A DNA stretch of 64,000 nucleotides. It comes from an uncultured Cytophagales bacterium. GTDB taxonomy: Bacteria > Bacteroidota > Bacteroidia > Cytophagales > Thermonemataceae. The notes beneath the pieces were generated by a model. It did no database searches. It saw only the letters and a program-made list of their open reading frames with translations, and had not been told where the DNA came from. Each line of letters begins with the position of its first letter. Within the stretch, counting starts at the first letter, position 1. Where the stretch lies: the NCBI GenBank assembly GCA_937911505.1, contig CALEMF010000061.1:1-64000 (forward strand), written 5' to 3'. Below, in pieces: positions 29,401-36,672 of this stretch. The translations under genes were made by a program, and so were the position numbers.

Positions 29401-31060
29401 TAAATACGATACTTCTGCTTGGTACCAAGTGATTCAGCCGATCAACGATGCGCTGAGAAACCAACAGCGAGATGCGCTAGTCGCCTACGTACTACGACTG
29501 ATGCAGCGAAATGATAAAACCAAGACCGTCGATACGGCCGATAAGCTCTTTGAGTACTTCTTGATTGATGTACAAATGGACGCTTGTATGAAAACCTCAC
29601 GCATCAAGCAAGCGATTTCTACCGTGCAACTTTTTATCAGCCGCTGCCTCATCAATTTAGAACCTCGGGCGAGTGTGACCGCTATCAATGCGAAGCAATG
29701 GGAATGGATGAAGCGTTACCGAGTCTGGGAAGCCAACCGAAAGGTATTCCTCTATCCCGAAAACTGGCTAGAACCTGAGCTACGGGATAACAAGTCGCCC
29801 TTCTTTAAGGATTTAGAGAGTGAGCTACTCGAGTCCGACATCACCGAAGAAGCTGCGCACGTAGCGCTGTTGCATTACTTGGAAAAACTAGACGAAGTAG
29901 CCAAGCTAGAAATCTGCGGCATGTACCTCGACGAGAAGAAAATACTCGAAGACGGTGCTTATTACGACAAAGACGATGTACTACACGTGATCGGTCGTAC
30001 GCCAGGAATGAACCGTAAATATTACTACCGCCGCTACGAGGGCTACTGGACGCCTTGGGAGAAGATAGATTTGGATATAGAAGACAACCCTGTTCTACCC
30101 GTGGTTTGGAAAGGGCGTTTGTTCTTGTTCTGGCTAAACATCATCCAAAAAGGACCCGAAAATAAGGAAAGTACTATCTCCAAGGGTAATGTTAATGATG
30201 ATCGATTGATTAATGCCAAATTAAGTAAGACGCCTTCCACTAAAATTACGATAGAAGCCAACCTCTCTTGGAGTGAATACTATAACGGTAAATGGCAGCC
30301 TAGAAGAACATCTGACTTTAATAAACCTTCAATATTAGGAAAATACCTAGAATTTAAACGAGAAGATATCAAGATAGGTACAAGCATAGGTAGCTCAGAT
30401 CAGCTTTTTGTAAACTTACTTCTGGGGCCTAGTGCTGAACAAACATTATTCATACTTTACAATAAATATACTGCAATACGACCTTCTGTGTTAGTGTCAA
30501 GAATTATTCCGATACAAAAAAGTAGAAAGGTTGAAGTTGAATTAGACGCTTTGGCCGTTACTTACACAGAGCCAAATGCTACAGTCAGGATCGATCAGCC
30601 AAAAGAAACTATTACTGAGCAAAAAGTATTAGAAAACGCCATTGGAGCCAACGTTATTGTAAGCAGACATCCAGTAAAAGGTGTGTTTATAGCACCTTTC
30701 TTCTTTCAAGATGGGCAGTACGTGTTCTTTGTAGTGCCTGAGGTAGGTACTGTACCTTTTTCTAAGTATGATGACCTTCTAGCAATTGACACCCTAAACA
30801 ATAACGCAACAGACTTTAAAGTCAATTTAAATGAATCTAGGGTTCAACTATTAACGAATGAAGAGGTGATCGCTGTTGATCCCACCGTTGGTATCCCACT
30901 TTTGGTAGATCCCGCAGAGCTTACTATCGTACCAAGCGAGCTAGCCATTCAGTTTGACAAAACCAGTCTAAACACTAGTATACTTAGTACTAATACGATA
31001 AAATTTGGTGAAGCCACCATCGCTGCCACAGGCAGTATCAAAGCAATTACTAAAAGATAG
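23495..31060 (+). CDS. Tc toxin subunit A, part 1 (shell and receptor-binding region)
   Basis: A 2521-residue protein, the N-terminal half of a split TcA. Residues 1-80 look like a peptidoglycan-binding-like helical domain (AVSVFQEENSLEPSGIVTGE). About 85-395 hold three transthyretin/carboxypeptidase-regulatory-like repeats, each with a V-G-x-(I/L)-T or VKGYV strand, a VxVWD/VELWD-type strand and a G-(G/E/Y)-F/V-type turn. Residue 845 starts the Tc hallmark CECNHCRSVLSPAAYLVDLL. Further on are neuraminidase-like and ABC toxin N-terminal regions (for example GYWTPWEKIDLDIEDNPVLP and VWKGRLFLFW). TcA pentamers bind target cells and inject the effector. The end (about 30150-31060) is poorer in G+C than the rest. 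It stops 24 bp before part 2, which carries the channel. Similar splitting is known from YenA1/YenA2 of Yersinia entomophaga. Confidence 0.9.
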   Translation: MIKKLIGNTLVLEQRNELVARLHRILEVLEYEVAVEDPQLFTEVTQEAVSVFQEENSLEPSGIVTGETAELLETLYLESGFGEPHQIVGTLTDESTGAPVEKLLVQVWDSDEGGQDDLLGEVLTNAEGGFLLEFDEMTYGDKGDEEMPLPDLYFQIFDGRTLILDTKDDLQNNLPKGQHEFNFSVNLKNMREWRIVGRITGEANEPIAGLKVELWDNDQFKENPLATGNTNANGEVDITFDHTVFPEDALDYQPDLYFNILQNDNLIKSTQTTPLRKLNPGTHTLNLSVAINDDADDEATNQVKGYVFDNRRVGIGQLRVVALDKNLRSEVVLGETTTDAKGYYTITYTTADNLVGKDRPDIQINVFNQDEKLIYASPIRYDASSEERIDMLVPTDEIKEENEYQQLTTRIQAVAGDIALKDLKEDDENQDITYLANKTGIDARLVAMTALANQYSNKTGVPSPFYYAMFRAGLPTDEKGINELDNDTVANVWNKATEQNIIDPTLKDSIEDNVARYEEKSTDFLLQEAPATGVSTLSSMLDLSLENDEQKRTFVNTYLAAKGDTEQLWEKTTEQLGEATTQRLRLDGKLGLLTINNASLIQQLEVQEDPVELIPRGLYQADAWEDLLNEGIEIPSDFPGAEATEQRENYKRYMASQLKISYPTAVLADQVSREEFKLGNGDVAQQVTSFLNEQQATFDISTTPVEKYLKDNDLQVEEAVKGELKALQRTYQITPSDDAMKVLLDEGLNSAQSVVQLGEQGFMDRFTEKLGEQEAKMVFAKSHQIHSTVVNVAVGYLTYFRNPQLYVLHSEQDSPMETFSTTQSQLSDVIAYPTLEELFGEMDFCECNHCRSVLSPAAYLVDLLKFIDLTPLSSDAAAGKENPLEVLLDRRPDIQHIQLTCANTNTVLPYIDLVNEILEHFVVHANSENINIEDEDFSPLEGFEGYNLDDNITTEELLANPQFVKEEAYNVLKQQVYPLSLPFNQPLVASRHLWEHLETPLYQAMTTLRVNDDPGTWQEIHQEFLHLSKEAFAILTTNPNELAEYYGEAAGTDLDATLKANTTYARDLTRKLDITYKELTALVKTQFMNPTSRLIPKLENIFVSITNIVAFINGDLDETQFDALLPDDFDESSYDGDLKNWLQDYEDEIVSLILLVDPTSKPDDCSFVPLELRYADNAAITEVDYFKLLRFIRLWHTLGWSIEQTDKAIAALWPDFASVRTMAQLNQGFEQLLTRLAHLKKVMELLSLKPKRDLLQALALFAEIDTFGQHSLYRQLFLNTSITQLDDVFQPNALEEFLLDDNTKVWNHKEAVAAAFNLPLNDLRQLLESMVQKEASFNTIEDVPLNLVQLSMLHRHAYLSRSLKMSVEELLILIDFSQINPFDTLQEVQPSIIQFIELAQALKAAKINIPDLTYYLRHQDLSGNASPTKEEVLALTKQLKDELQRIEIENAAISDPTGEVAQTKMALLYEQEVVDQFFSLVNNTVINVTTYDHHQNSLEADFATTNTRLSYNDFRKQLSFQGIMTLAERDALTTAADVIPTDDNYRANFTTALQVLFDQGQVLVQTFFANYPELQTPYEDYLTQKDFDLLIQAMLATFKATQKKLAIQQLLVSTLGVELDLITTLLDQPAVLHALQDDKQSALADFLNLETNGVSATYVLQDNTTEEATLTSVNTNLEGQALPDTQPLQQVTNRFYVATSEPDFYKFRLNTDAGATVTFSLNGQLVAGSINNNGLWENTEAIELEANRYHAIAVQLENVTDRAVLRWAKENGSGGYRLLPTTQVYPEQAVRYFRRNYLRLLKAVALAELLEMQAEEIAFFGEKYQVNSKGFLNAIPIAFDQNAATTHQALLQIVTELLQYTTLKEQLTVEPSDFLMVLADPSVNYEDSAGNALSLLLKITDYEEENLAFLLSRFSLTQAQLTEIPNFYRLWQAYELVVQTGISAETLSTAASNDPTLATVTNLEQAIRIKYDTSAWYQVIQPINDALRNQQRDALVAYVLRLMQRNDKTKTVDTADKLFEYFLIDVQMDACMKTSRIKQAISTVQLFISRCLINLEPRASVTAINAKQWEWMKRYRVWEANRKVFLYPENWLEPELRDNKSPFFKDLESELLESDITEEAAHVALLHYLEKLDEVAKLEICGMYLDEKKILEDGAYYDKDDVLHVIGRTPGMNRKYYYRRYEGYWTPWEKIDLDIEDNPVLPVVWKGRLFLFWLNIIQKGPENKESTISKGNVNDDRLINAKLSKTPSTKITIEANLSWSEYYNGKWQPRRTSDFNKPSILGKYLEFKREDIKIGTSIGSSDQLFVNLLLGPSAEQTLFILYNKYTAIRPSVLVSRIIPIQKSRKVEVELDALAVTYTEPNATVRIDQPKETITEQKVLENAIGANVIVSRHPVKGVFIAPFFFQDGQYVFFVVPEVGTVPFSKYDDLLAIDTLNNNATDFKVNLNESRVQLLTNEEVIAVDPTVGIPLLVDPAELTIVPSELAIQFDKTSLNTSILSTNTIKFGEATIAATGSIKAITKR

Positions 31061-31084
31061 ATAACATTAAAAATAAGCATAGTC

Positions 31085-34000
31085 ATGTCTACACAACAAT
31101 CATATACGCGAAGTTTTCATAATGATTATATAATGGCAGACGCTAGGATTTCCTCCTTTTACGAGAAAAAAATGGCAGTCACCTATAACTTCTCCAATCA
31201 CTTTCACCCTTACGTGGGCTTCTTATTGGAAAAGTTAAGTAAAGAATCATTGGAGGGATTGCTCGCAAACACTACCCAAGAAGTAAGGGAAAAAAGAGCA
31301 ACCTTTTTTGATAATATCTATCAACCCCATAACGATAGTAAGGATGAAACGATCACCGTAAACGTTGAAGACAAGCAAATAGACGTCAGCGAAGCGGGGG
31401 CCTATTCGGTTTACAACTGGGAGTTATTCTTTCACGTGCCCTTCTCTATTGCGGTACATCTGAGTAAAAACCAGCGTTTTGCCGAGGCGCAAAAGTGGTT
31501 TCATTACGTCTTTGATCCCACTTCTAACGAGAAAATTACCAGTGCCTCTCCCCAAGCGTTACAGGATAACCCTCACCTCAAATTCTGGAAATTCAAAGCC
31601 TTTAGAGAGAAATCATCGGTAGACTTGATTGATGATGTACTGAAAGCACTGAGTAAAGATGACGACGAAGCACTTAAAGAAAGTGTAGAAAAAAGCATAG
31701 AAGGCTGGCGAGAAAAGCCCTTTCAGCCGCACGTAATTGCCCGTACCCGCTTTGGCGCATATCAGTTTAGCGTGGTAATGAAGTACTGCGACAACCTAAT
31801 TGCTTGGGGCGATAGCCTCTTCCGCCAAGATACTATAGAGATGATCAATGAAGCAACCCAACTCTATGTACTAGCCGCAAATATCTTGGGCGAAAAGCCC
31901 CAAGAAATTCCTCGAAGAGGCACCACTCGCCCGCAAACCTTTGCTACTTTACGCAATAAATTAGATGCTTTTAGCAATGCAATGGTAGAATTAGAAGGGC
32001 AATTTCCCTTTAATCTCAGCTTACCCAAAACAGAAAAGATCGATACAGATGGTTCTGGGACGCTCTTCAATACGATGCCATCCCTTTATTTCTGTATTCC
32101 TGAAAATACGAAACTACTTTCCTACTGGGATACGGTAGCCGATCGTTTGTTTAAGATTCGTAACTGTATGAACATCGAAGGAATTGTACGACAATTACCG
32201 CTCTTCCAACCACCGATTGATCCAGGGATGTTAGTCAAAGCGGCAGCAGCCGGGATAGATATTAGTAGTTTAGTGAGTGGTTTAAATCAACCCCTCTCTC
32301 CGATTCGCTCTACGTTGCTACTACAAAAAGCCTTGGAGATTTGTGGTGAGGTGCGCTCGCTGGGGAATAACTTACTCTCCGCCTTAGAAAAGAAAGACGG
32401 GGAAGCCCTTTCGCTGCTTAGGCAACAACAAGAAATCAAAATGATGGAACTCAACGCCGAAACCCGCTTTTTGCAGTGGAAAGAGGCGGAAAGTAGTACC
32501 GATGCCTTGTTGAAATCGCGCGAGACGGCTTACCAACGCTACCAGCATTATCAACTACTGCTAGGTAAATCTGCGGAAGAATATGCGGATTTGGCTACGC
32601 TAGAGGTAGAAAGAAAAGCCTTGATGGAAGGCAGTACCGCTGAAGAAAGAACCGCCAGTTTTGATGGGATGTACCAGGAACTTATTACAAAGTATGCCAG
32701 CGACATTGAACTGGAAGCATACCCTGCTAAGGAGCATAAGGATGGTGGAAAGCTACATTTGAATAAGAATGAGGATAAAGAGTTGAATGATAAGTTGCCC
32801 GAAGCAAAAAACTATCAGAATACTGCACAAGTTACTGACCTCATCACCTCCGCTTTATTCTATATACCTACATTTACGGCTAATTTCTCTTTTTGGGGAA
32901 TTGGAGGGAAAATTCAAATTGGAGGAGAACACTTTGGGAATGCTGGGAATGCAACCTCAAGTGGTTTTAAAATAGCCTCAGAAAATGCCTCCCACAAAGC
33001 AAATACCGCCTCCAGAACCTCCTCCTACGAGCGTCGCGCAGAAGATTGGACGCTGCAAAGCAACTTGGCCGCCAAAGAACTGGTGCAAATTGGTAAACAA
33101 ATCATTTCTTCGCTTATCCGTGAGCAAATCACCAAGAAGGAATACGAGAACCAACTACAGCAACTCACCCACGCGCAAGAGATTGATACGTTCTTAAAGG
33201 ATAAATTTACCAACGAAGAATTGTACAAATGGATGCACGGAGAGTTATCAAAAGTATATTACGATTGCTACAAGTTTGCTTTTGATATTGCCAAGAAAGC
33301 AGAAACCACGATGAAATGGGAGCTGATGCGCCCCGAAGTAGACGAGCGCAGCTTTATTAAGTTCAACTACTGGGATGCGGGTAGAAAAGGCTTACTCTCG
33401 GGTGAAAGTCTCTACCTGGACTTAAAGCGCATGGAAATGGCCTACCACGACTACAACAAGCGAGAGTACGAACTCACCAAGCACGTTTCCTTACGTCAAC
33501 TCAATCCGTATGCACTGCTACAGCTCAAAGCCACAGGAAAGTGTAACGTAGAAATTCCCGAATGGCTCTTCGACCTCGACTGTCCTGGACACTTTATGCG
33601 TCGTATCAAATCAGTGGCGTTGTCTATCCCGGCGGTGGCAGGCCCTTACACCAGTATCAACTGCACGCTATCGCTGCAAAAAAGTACGATTAGGAAATCT
33701 GCCTTATTGAGCGACGACGAATATGCTCGCCAAGAAGAAGAAAATCGTTTTATCGACTACTTTGGAACAATCCAATCGATTGTTACGAGCAACGCCCAAA
33801 ACGATAGCGGTCTCTTTGAGGTCAACATGCAAGACCAACGCTTCCTCCCTTTTGAAAATGCAGGGGTGATCAGTACTTGGCAGTTGGAACTCCCCTCTGA
33901 CCTCCGTCAATTTGATTATAATACGATTACGGATGTGATTCTCCACATTCGGTACACGGCGCGCCAAGGGGGTGGCTTGCTAGGGGGTAATACCACCCAG

Positions 34001-34435
34001 TATATCAGAGAGGAACTCATCCCTGATGCCAACAAAGCAGGTTTGGCACGACTTTTTAGTTTGAAACACGATTTTCCTAGCGAGTGGCACCGATTTACTA
34101 CCAGCGAAGAAGAGAGTAACTTTAAAGCCACACTCTCTAGAGATCATTTTCCTTATCTCGCCCAAGTGGGTGATATTTTACTGAGTGGAAGCGGAGACGA
34201 ACCGATTCCCTTCGAGCTGTGGATTTTTGAGGATAATCAGTTAAAACCGTTACCCCTTACCAAGGGCGATATCACTGAGGCAGAAACCATAGGAGAAAGT
34301 GACAGTCAGATAGCCCACACATTTCCGGACTTAAATGAAGAAAGCCGTACCGGACAAATTGAGATTGTAAGGGAATTACTACAAGACCATAATGAGGTAT
34401 TTCTAATCGTGAATTATAAAATAGAGGTAGATTAG
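31085..34435 (+). CDS. Tc toxin subunit A, part 2 (channel and TcB-binding region)
   Basis: A 1116-residue protein, the C-terminal half of the split TcA. The block NWELFFHVPFSIAVHL near residue 111 and AQKWFHYVFDPT after it match the segment that follows the shell domains in full-length TcA. A helical region with KSRETAYQRYQHYQLLLG (about 480-500) and KWMHGELSKVYYDCYKFAFD (about 712-731) corresponds to the pore-forming channel helices. The C-terminus (about 830-1110, with SIPAVAGPYTSINCTLSL) is the beta-rich TcB-binding domain. It starts 24 bp after part 1 without a promoter between, so it is co-transcribed and presumably co-assembled. No signal peptide, as usual for Tc proteins. The stop is followed by a terminator at 34487-34511. 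Confidence 0.93.
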   Translation: MSTQQSYTRSFHNDYIMADARISSFYEKKMAVTYNFSNHFHPYVGFLLEKLSKESLEGLLANTTQEVREKRATFFDNIYQPHNDSKDETITVNVEDKQIDVSEAGAYSVYNWELFFHVPFSIAVHLSKNQRFAEAQKWFHYVFDPTSNEKITSASPQALQDNPHLKFWKFKAFREKSSVDLIDDVLKALSKDDDEALKESVEKSIEGWREKPFQPHVIARTRFGAYQFSVVMKYCDNLIAWGDSLFRQDTIEMINEATQLYVLAANILGEKPQEIPRRGTTRPQTFATLRNKLDAFSNAMVELEGQFPFNLSLPKTEKIDTDGSGTLFNTMPSLYFCIPENTKLLSYWDTVADRLFKIRNCMNIEGIVRQLPLFQPPIDPGMLVKAAAAGIDISSLVSGLNQPLSPIRSTLLLQKALEICGEVRSLGNNLLSALEKKDGEALSLLRQQQEIKMMELNAETRFLQWKEAESSTDALLKSRETAYQRYQHYQLLLGKSAEEYADLATLEVERKALMEGSTAEERTASFDGMYQELITKYASDIELEAYPAKEHKDGGKLHLNKNEDKELNDKLPEAKNYQNTAQVTDLITSALFYIPTFTANFSFWGIGGKIQIGGEHFGNAGNATSSGFKIASENASHKANTASRTSSYERRAEDWTLQSNLAAKELVQIGKQIISSLIREQITKKEYENQLQQLTHAQEIDTFLKDKFTNEELYKWMHGELSKVYYDCYKFAFDIAKKAETTMKWELMRPEVDERSFIKFNYWDAGRKGLLSGESLYLDLKRMEMAYHDYNKREYELTKHVSLRQLNPYALLQLKATGKCNVEIPEWLFDLDCPGHFMRRIKSVALSIPAVAGPYTSINCTLSLQKSTIRKSALLSDDEYARQEEENRFIDYFGTIQSIVTSNAQNDSGLFEVNMQDQRFLPFENAGVISTWQLELPSDLRQFDYNTITDVILHIRYTARQGGGLLGGNTTQYIREELIPDANKAGLARLFSLKHDFPSEWHRFTTSEEESNFKATLSRDHFPYLAQVGDILLSGSGDEPIPFELWIFEDNQLKPLPLTKGDITEAETIGESDSQIAHTFPDLNEESRTGQIEIVRELLQDHNEVFLIVNYKIEVD

Positions 34436-34486
34436 AAAGGTGGAAACCTAGTCTGAAAAGACCATATAAACAGCCCGTAACATCAA

Positions 34487-34511
34487 AAAGCCTAGCTTTT
34501 AGCTGGGCTTT
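34487..34511. terminator. Bidirectional terminator ending the Tc operon
   Basis: An 11-bp stem (34487-34497 with 34501-34511, one G-T pair) and TTT loop. On the minus strand it is followed by five T, so it also ends the convergent YdeI-like/SRPBCC transcript. Confidence 0.7.
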
Positions 34512-34553
34512 AAAGGCATAAAATATCTTGACCTTGTAATGCTGCGAGCATTC

Positions 34554-35018
34554 TCATTTTTTTGCGTATAGATTTAGCAATTTAGTCGCCTTGCCAACTT
34601 GCTTATCAATGTCTTTGATTTTACTTATTGTATGAATTACGTGCCTTTTTTTTCCCATCGAGAGTTGTTCAAATACGGCTTTTAACACTTCATCTTGTGC
34701 TAGTAAAATGGTAAGTACCTGTGGCATTTCTACTCCCAATGGATTGGGATCTTCCTTCAAATGAAAGGTTATGGTATCTCCAAGTCCTTTTCCAATTTGT
34801 TTCAAGCGTTGCTTACCTAAAATAATGAAGAAGTTTCCATCACCCAGATGGTTCAAACCACATCGAAAAGTAAGGCTATTTTCTAGTGTACATAGGAATC
34901 GTGTAAGTCGTTTCTTTTCAAACTGGTTTACCACCTGTGCATCGAGCGTTATGTAAAAGTAAGCGCCTCTGTTTTTATCTAGCTGTGCAATCGGCTGTGT
35001 ATCTTCAAAGTATTTCAC
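34554..35018 (-). CDS. YdeI/OmpD-associated-like protein with DUF1905-type domain
   Basis: A 154-residue cytoplasmic protein. The N-terminal half has the DUF1905 pattern: FYITLDAQVVNQFEK-type start, then a CGLNHLGDGNFFIILGKQRL segment and KGLGDTITFHLKEDPNP. The C-terminal half (about residues 100-150) is the short helical YdeI/OmpD-associated (bacteriocin-protection) region with EVLKAVFEQLS and KRHVIHTISKIKDIDKQVGK, the conserved R-x4-Y/H-x-I-x3-K pattern. Molecular function is not established. Translation starts at a GTG that overlaps the TGA of the upstream SRPBCC gene (GTGA), indicating translational coupling. The exchange pattern (SRPBCC plus YdeI-like) is common in Bacteroidota. Confidence 0.78.
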   Translation of the reverse strand: MKYFEDTQPIAQLDKNRGAYFYITLDAQVVNQFEKKRLTRFLCTLENSLTFRCGLNHLGDGNFFIILGKQRLKQIGKGLGDTITFHLKEDPNPLGVEMPQVLTILLAQDEVLKAVFEQLSMGKKRHVIHTISKIKDIDKQVGKATKLLNLYAKK

Positions 35019-35548
35019 GAGGCTTCTGCGTATTGTTTGAGCCCTGCAAGGTCTTTTAAATGCATTTTATGAACCCAATCAATAACGCCACCGAAATAGG
35101 CAATTAAAAAGAAAGGTTTCTTGAGTTTTTCATCAAACCACAAACTTACTTCTGTTTTGGTATCAGGTAGTTCTTTTAATATAAAGTCTACCCTGACGTC
35201 CTCTTCGAAGGGCGCTACAAAACTTTTTAAATAAAAGCTTACTTTTTCATTCTCTACCAATGCGGTCACCTCTTGAAAGCCGAACTTCTTTCCTTTCTGA
35301 TTCGTGTAAACGGTTTGTGCACCTACCTGGCCGTCTGTATTTTTTACAAGACAAAGTGAATTGGTTTCAGTCGGCCAAGCGCTCCATTTCATCAATTGCT
35401 TCTGGTACCGAATGGCATCATACACTTTCGTAATAGGTGCCTTTATAATAATCGTCTCTATGTACTGGACTTTCTTGGGTAATTGCCAGATTAAAAGTAA
35501 CAGTGCGATTAGTACTCCTAAAATAATGCATAAAGTAATTTGTAACAT
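35015..35548 (-). CDS. Membrane-anchored SRPBCC family protein
   Basis: A 177-residue protein with an N-terminal membrane segment (residues 4-25, ITLCIILGVLIALLLLIW) followed by a START/SRPBCC (polyketide cyclase-like) domain: VQYIETIIIKAPITKVYDAI at residues 28-47, LMKWSAWP, and a C-terminal helix HKMHLKDLAGLKQYAE. Proteins of this kind bind hydrophobic ligands in a deep pocket; the ligand is unknown. The gene heads a two-gene unit and its stop overlaps the GTG start of the YdeI-like gene. A Crp/Fnr gene lies upstream in the same direction with 78 bp between, so a three-gene transcript is possible. Confidence 0.78.
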   Translation of the reverse strand: MLQITLCIILGVLIALLLLIWQLPKKVQYIETIIIKAPITKVYDAIRYQKQLMKWSAWPTETNSLCLVKNTDGQVGAQTVYTNQKGKKFGFQEVTALVENEKVSFYLKSFVAPFEEDVRVDFILKELPDTKTEVSLWFDEKLKKPFFLIAYFGGVIDWVHKMHLKDLAGLKQYAEAS

Positions 35549-35626
35549 ACGATCTAAAAGTTTTACTTGAGAATGTTACAAAGCTAGGTGTTTTTCAAGC
35601 CGTTTTTTTTGCCTTATATCAAAAAA

Positions 35627-36190
35627 TCACTTCTTAGTGGCTCTAATCCTACTCAGTGTACTTTGGGTTACACCAATAAAAGTTGAAATATACTTTAAAG
35701 GGTACTTTAAAATCCAGTTTTTCTCTTTCATTACCCTATTGTACCTTTCTGCAGCTTCTTCGCTTTGAAAAGACATCACATTTTTACTCAAATTAATGAA
35801 AGCCATTTCGACAGTCTTCCTCAGTAAGGTATTGTAGGTATTTGATTTTTCAGCAAGTCGGTCGCTCTCTGCTTTATTAATGACGTAAACAATGGAGTTC
35901 TCGAGTGCTTGGATGTTTATGTTGCTTTTTGAAGCATCTAAGTAGCTCTCTAGATTTGTAAATACCTCTCCTGGTGTACCTATCCAAACGGTGTAATCAA
36001 GCTCATCTTTTGTAAAAAACAACCGAATAGCGCCTTCCTCTACAAAATAGTATTGTGTACAAATACGCCCTTCCTTTAACAGGTAGGCTCCTTTCTCTAC
36101 TGTCGATTTTTTTAACGAATCGAAGATTACTTGAACTTCTTCTGGACTTCCCTGAGATAAGGATTTTATAGACGCTAAAATAACTGCCAT
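35627..36190 (-). CDS. Crp/Fnr family transcriptional regulator
   Basis: A 187-residue regulator. Residues about 10-125 form a cyclic-nucleotide-binding-type beta roll (EEVQVIFDSLKKSTVEKGAYLL, YYFVEEGAIRLFF), but the PRVE-type cAMP pocket is not present, as in most Bacteroidota members. The C-terminus holds a short HTH with PLKYISTFIGVTQSTLSRIR (about residues 160-180) as the recognition region. ATG 36190 (MAVILASIK) is preferred over the upstream ATG at 36244. Targets are unknown; it lies directly upstream of the SRPBCC/YdeI-like pair and divergent from the TonB receptor gene, so either could be regulated. Confidence 0.85.
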   Translation of the reverse strand: MAVILASIKSLSQGSPEEVQVIFDSLKKSTVEKGAYLLKEGRICTQYYFVEEGAIRLFFTKDELDYTVWIGTPGEVFTNLESYLDASKSNINIQALENSIVYVINKAESDRLAEKSNTYNTLLRKTVEMAFINLSKNVMSFQSEEAAERYNRVMKEKNWILKYPLKYISTFIGVTQSTLSRIRATKK

Positions 36191-36244
36191 TCGATACTTT
36201 TCGATTCGTGAGTATCTAAAATAAGTAATTTTAGTGAAAAGCAC

Positions 36245-36672
36245 AGCTATAAACTGAGCTTCAGGTCATATCCTGTCTTTATTGCTTTACAATATTTGCC
36301 TCGAACTACTTCGCTTTTATCCATTTAATCTCAGTGAATCAATACAGGCTGGAAATATCCATCACCAGTCAGTGTATGTTATTTTAGATTTTCTGTATTT
36401 ATCAAAAACAGAGAAAATTATTGGATTGTATTAAATTAATCTAGATATTTATAATTAGTCTAAATAAAAATAAAAACATAGGTTAGTTCATTATTTTGAT
36501 GGCTGGTTAAGGTACCATTACAGAGCGAATCTGATAATAAAAACGTTGAAATACTTCAAGCGCTTTAATTTTACAAACTACTGATAGACAGATTATTCTT
36601 GGCAACCAGTTAATCAATTTAATAAGCGGGCATATGTTGATCGTACCAAACAATTAAACATATTTTTTTACT
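36245..36672. other. Intergenic gap upstream of TonB receptor
   Basis: A 428-bp A+T-rich gap between divergent genes. No ORF is supported. It contains the DtxR-like site at 36446-36466; no exact TAnnTTTG box was found near the receptor start, leaving a leader of about 200 nt downstream of that site. Confidence 0.5.
36446..36466. promoter_or_regulatory. Possible DtxR/IdeR-like iron operator
   Basis: The 21-bp dyad has outer arms TATTTA/TAAATA and a core TTAGTCTAA (36455-36463), which matches the TTAGnCTAA core of DtxR/IdeR-family operators. It lies about 207 bp before an iron-type TonB receptor. Inference from motif shape. Confidence 0.45.

Noticed and set aside
31061..31084. TcA break between parts 1 and 2 as a possible frameshift or nonsense mutation
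   Set aside because: Both parts have proper start and stop, a 24-bp gap and a non-coding join, and natural split TcA pairs are known.
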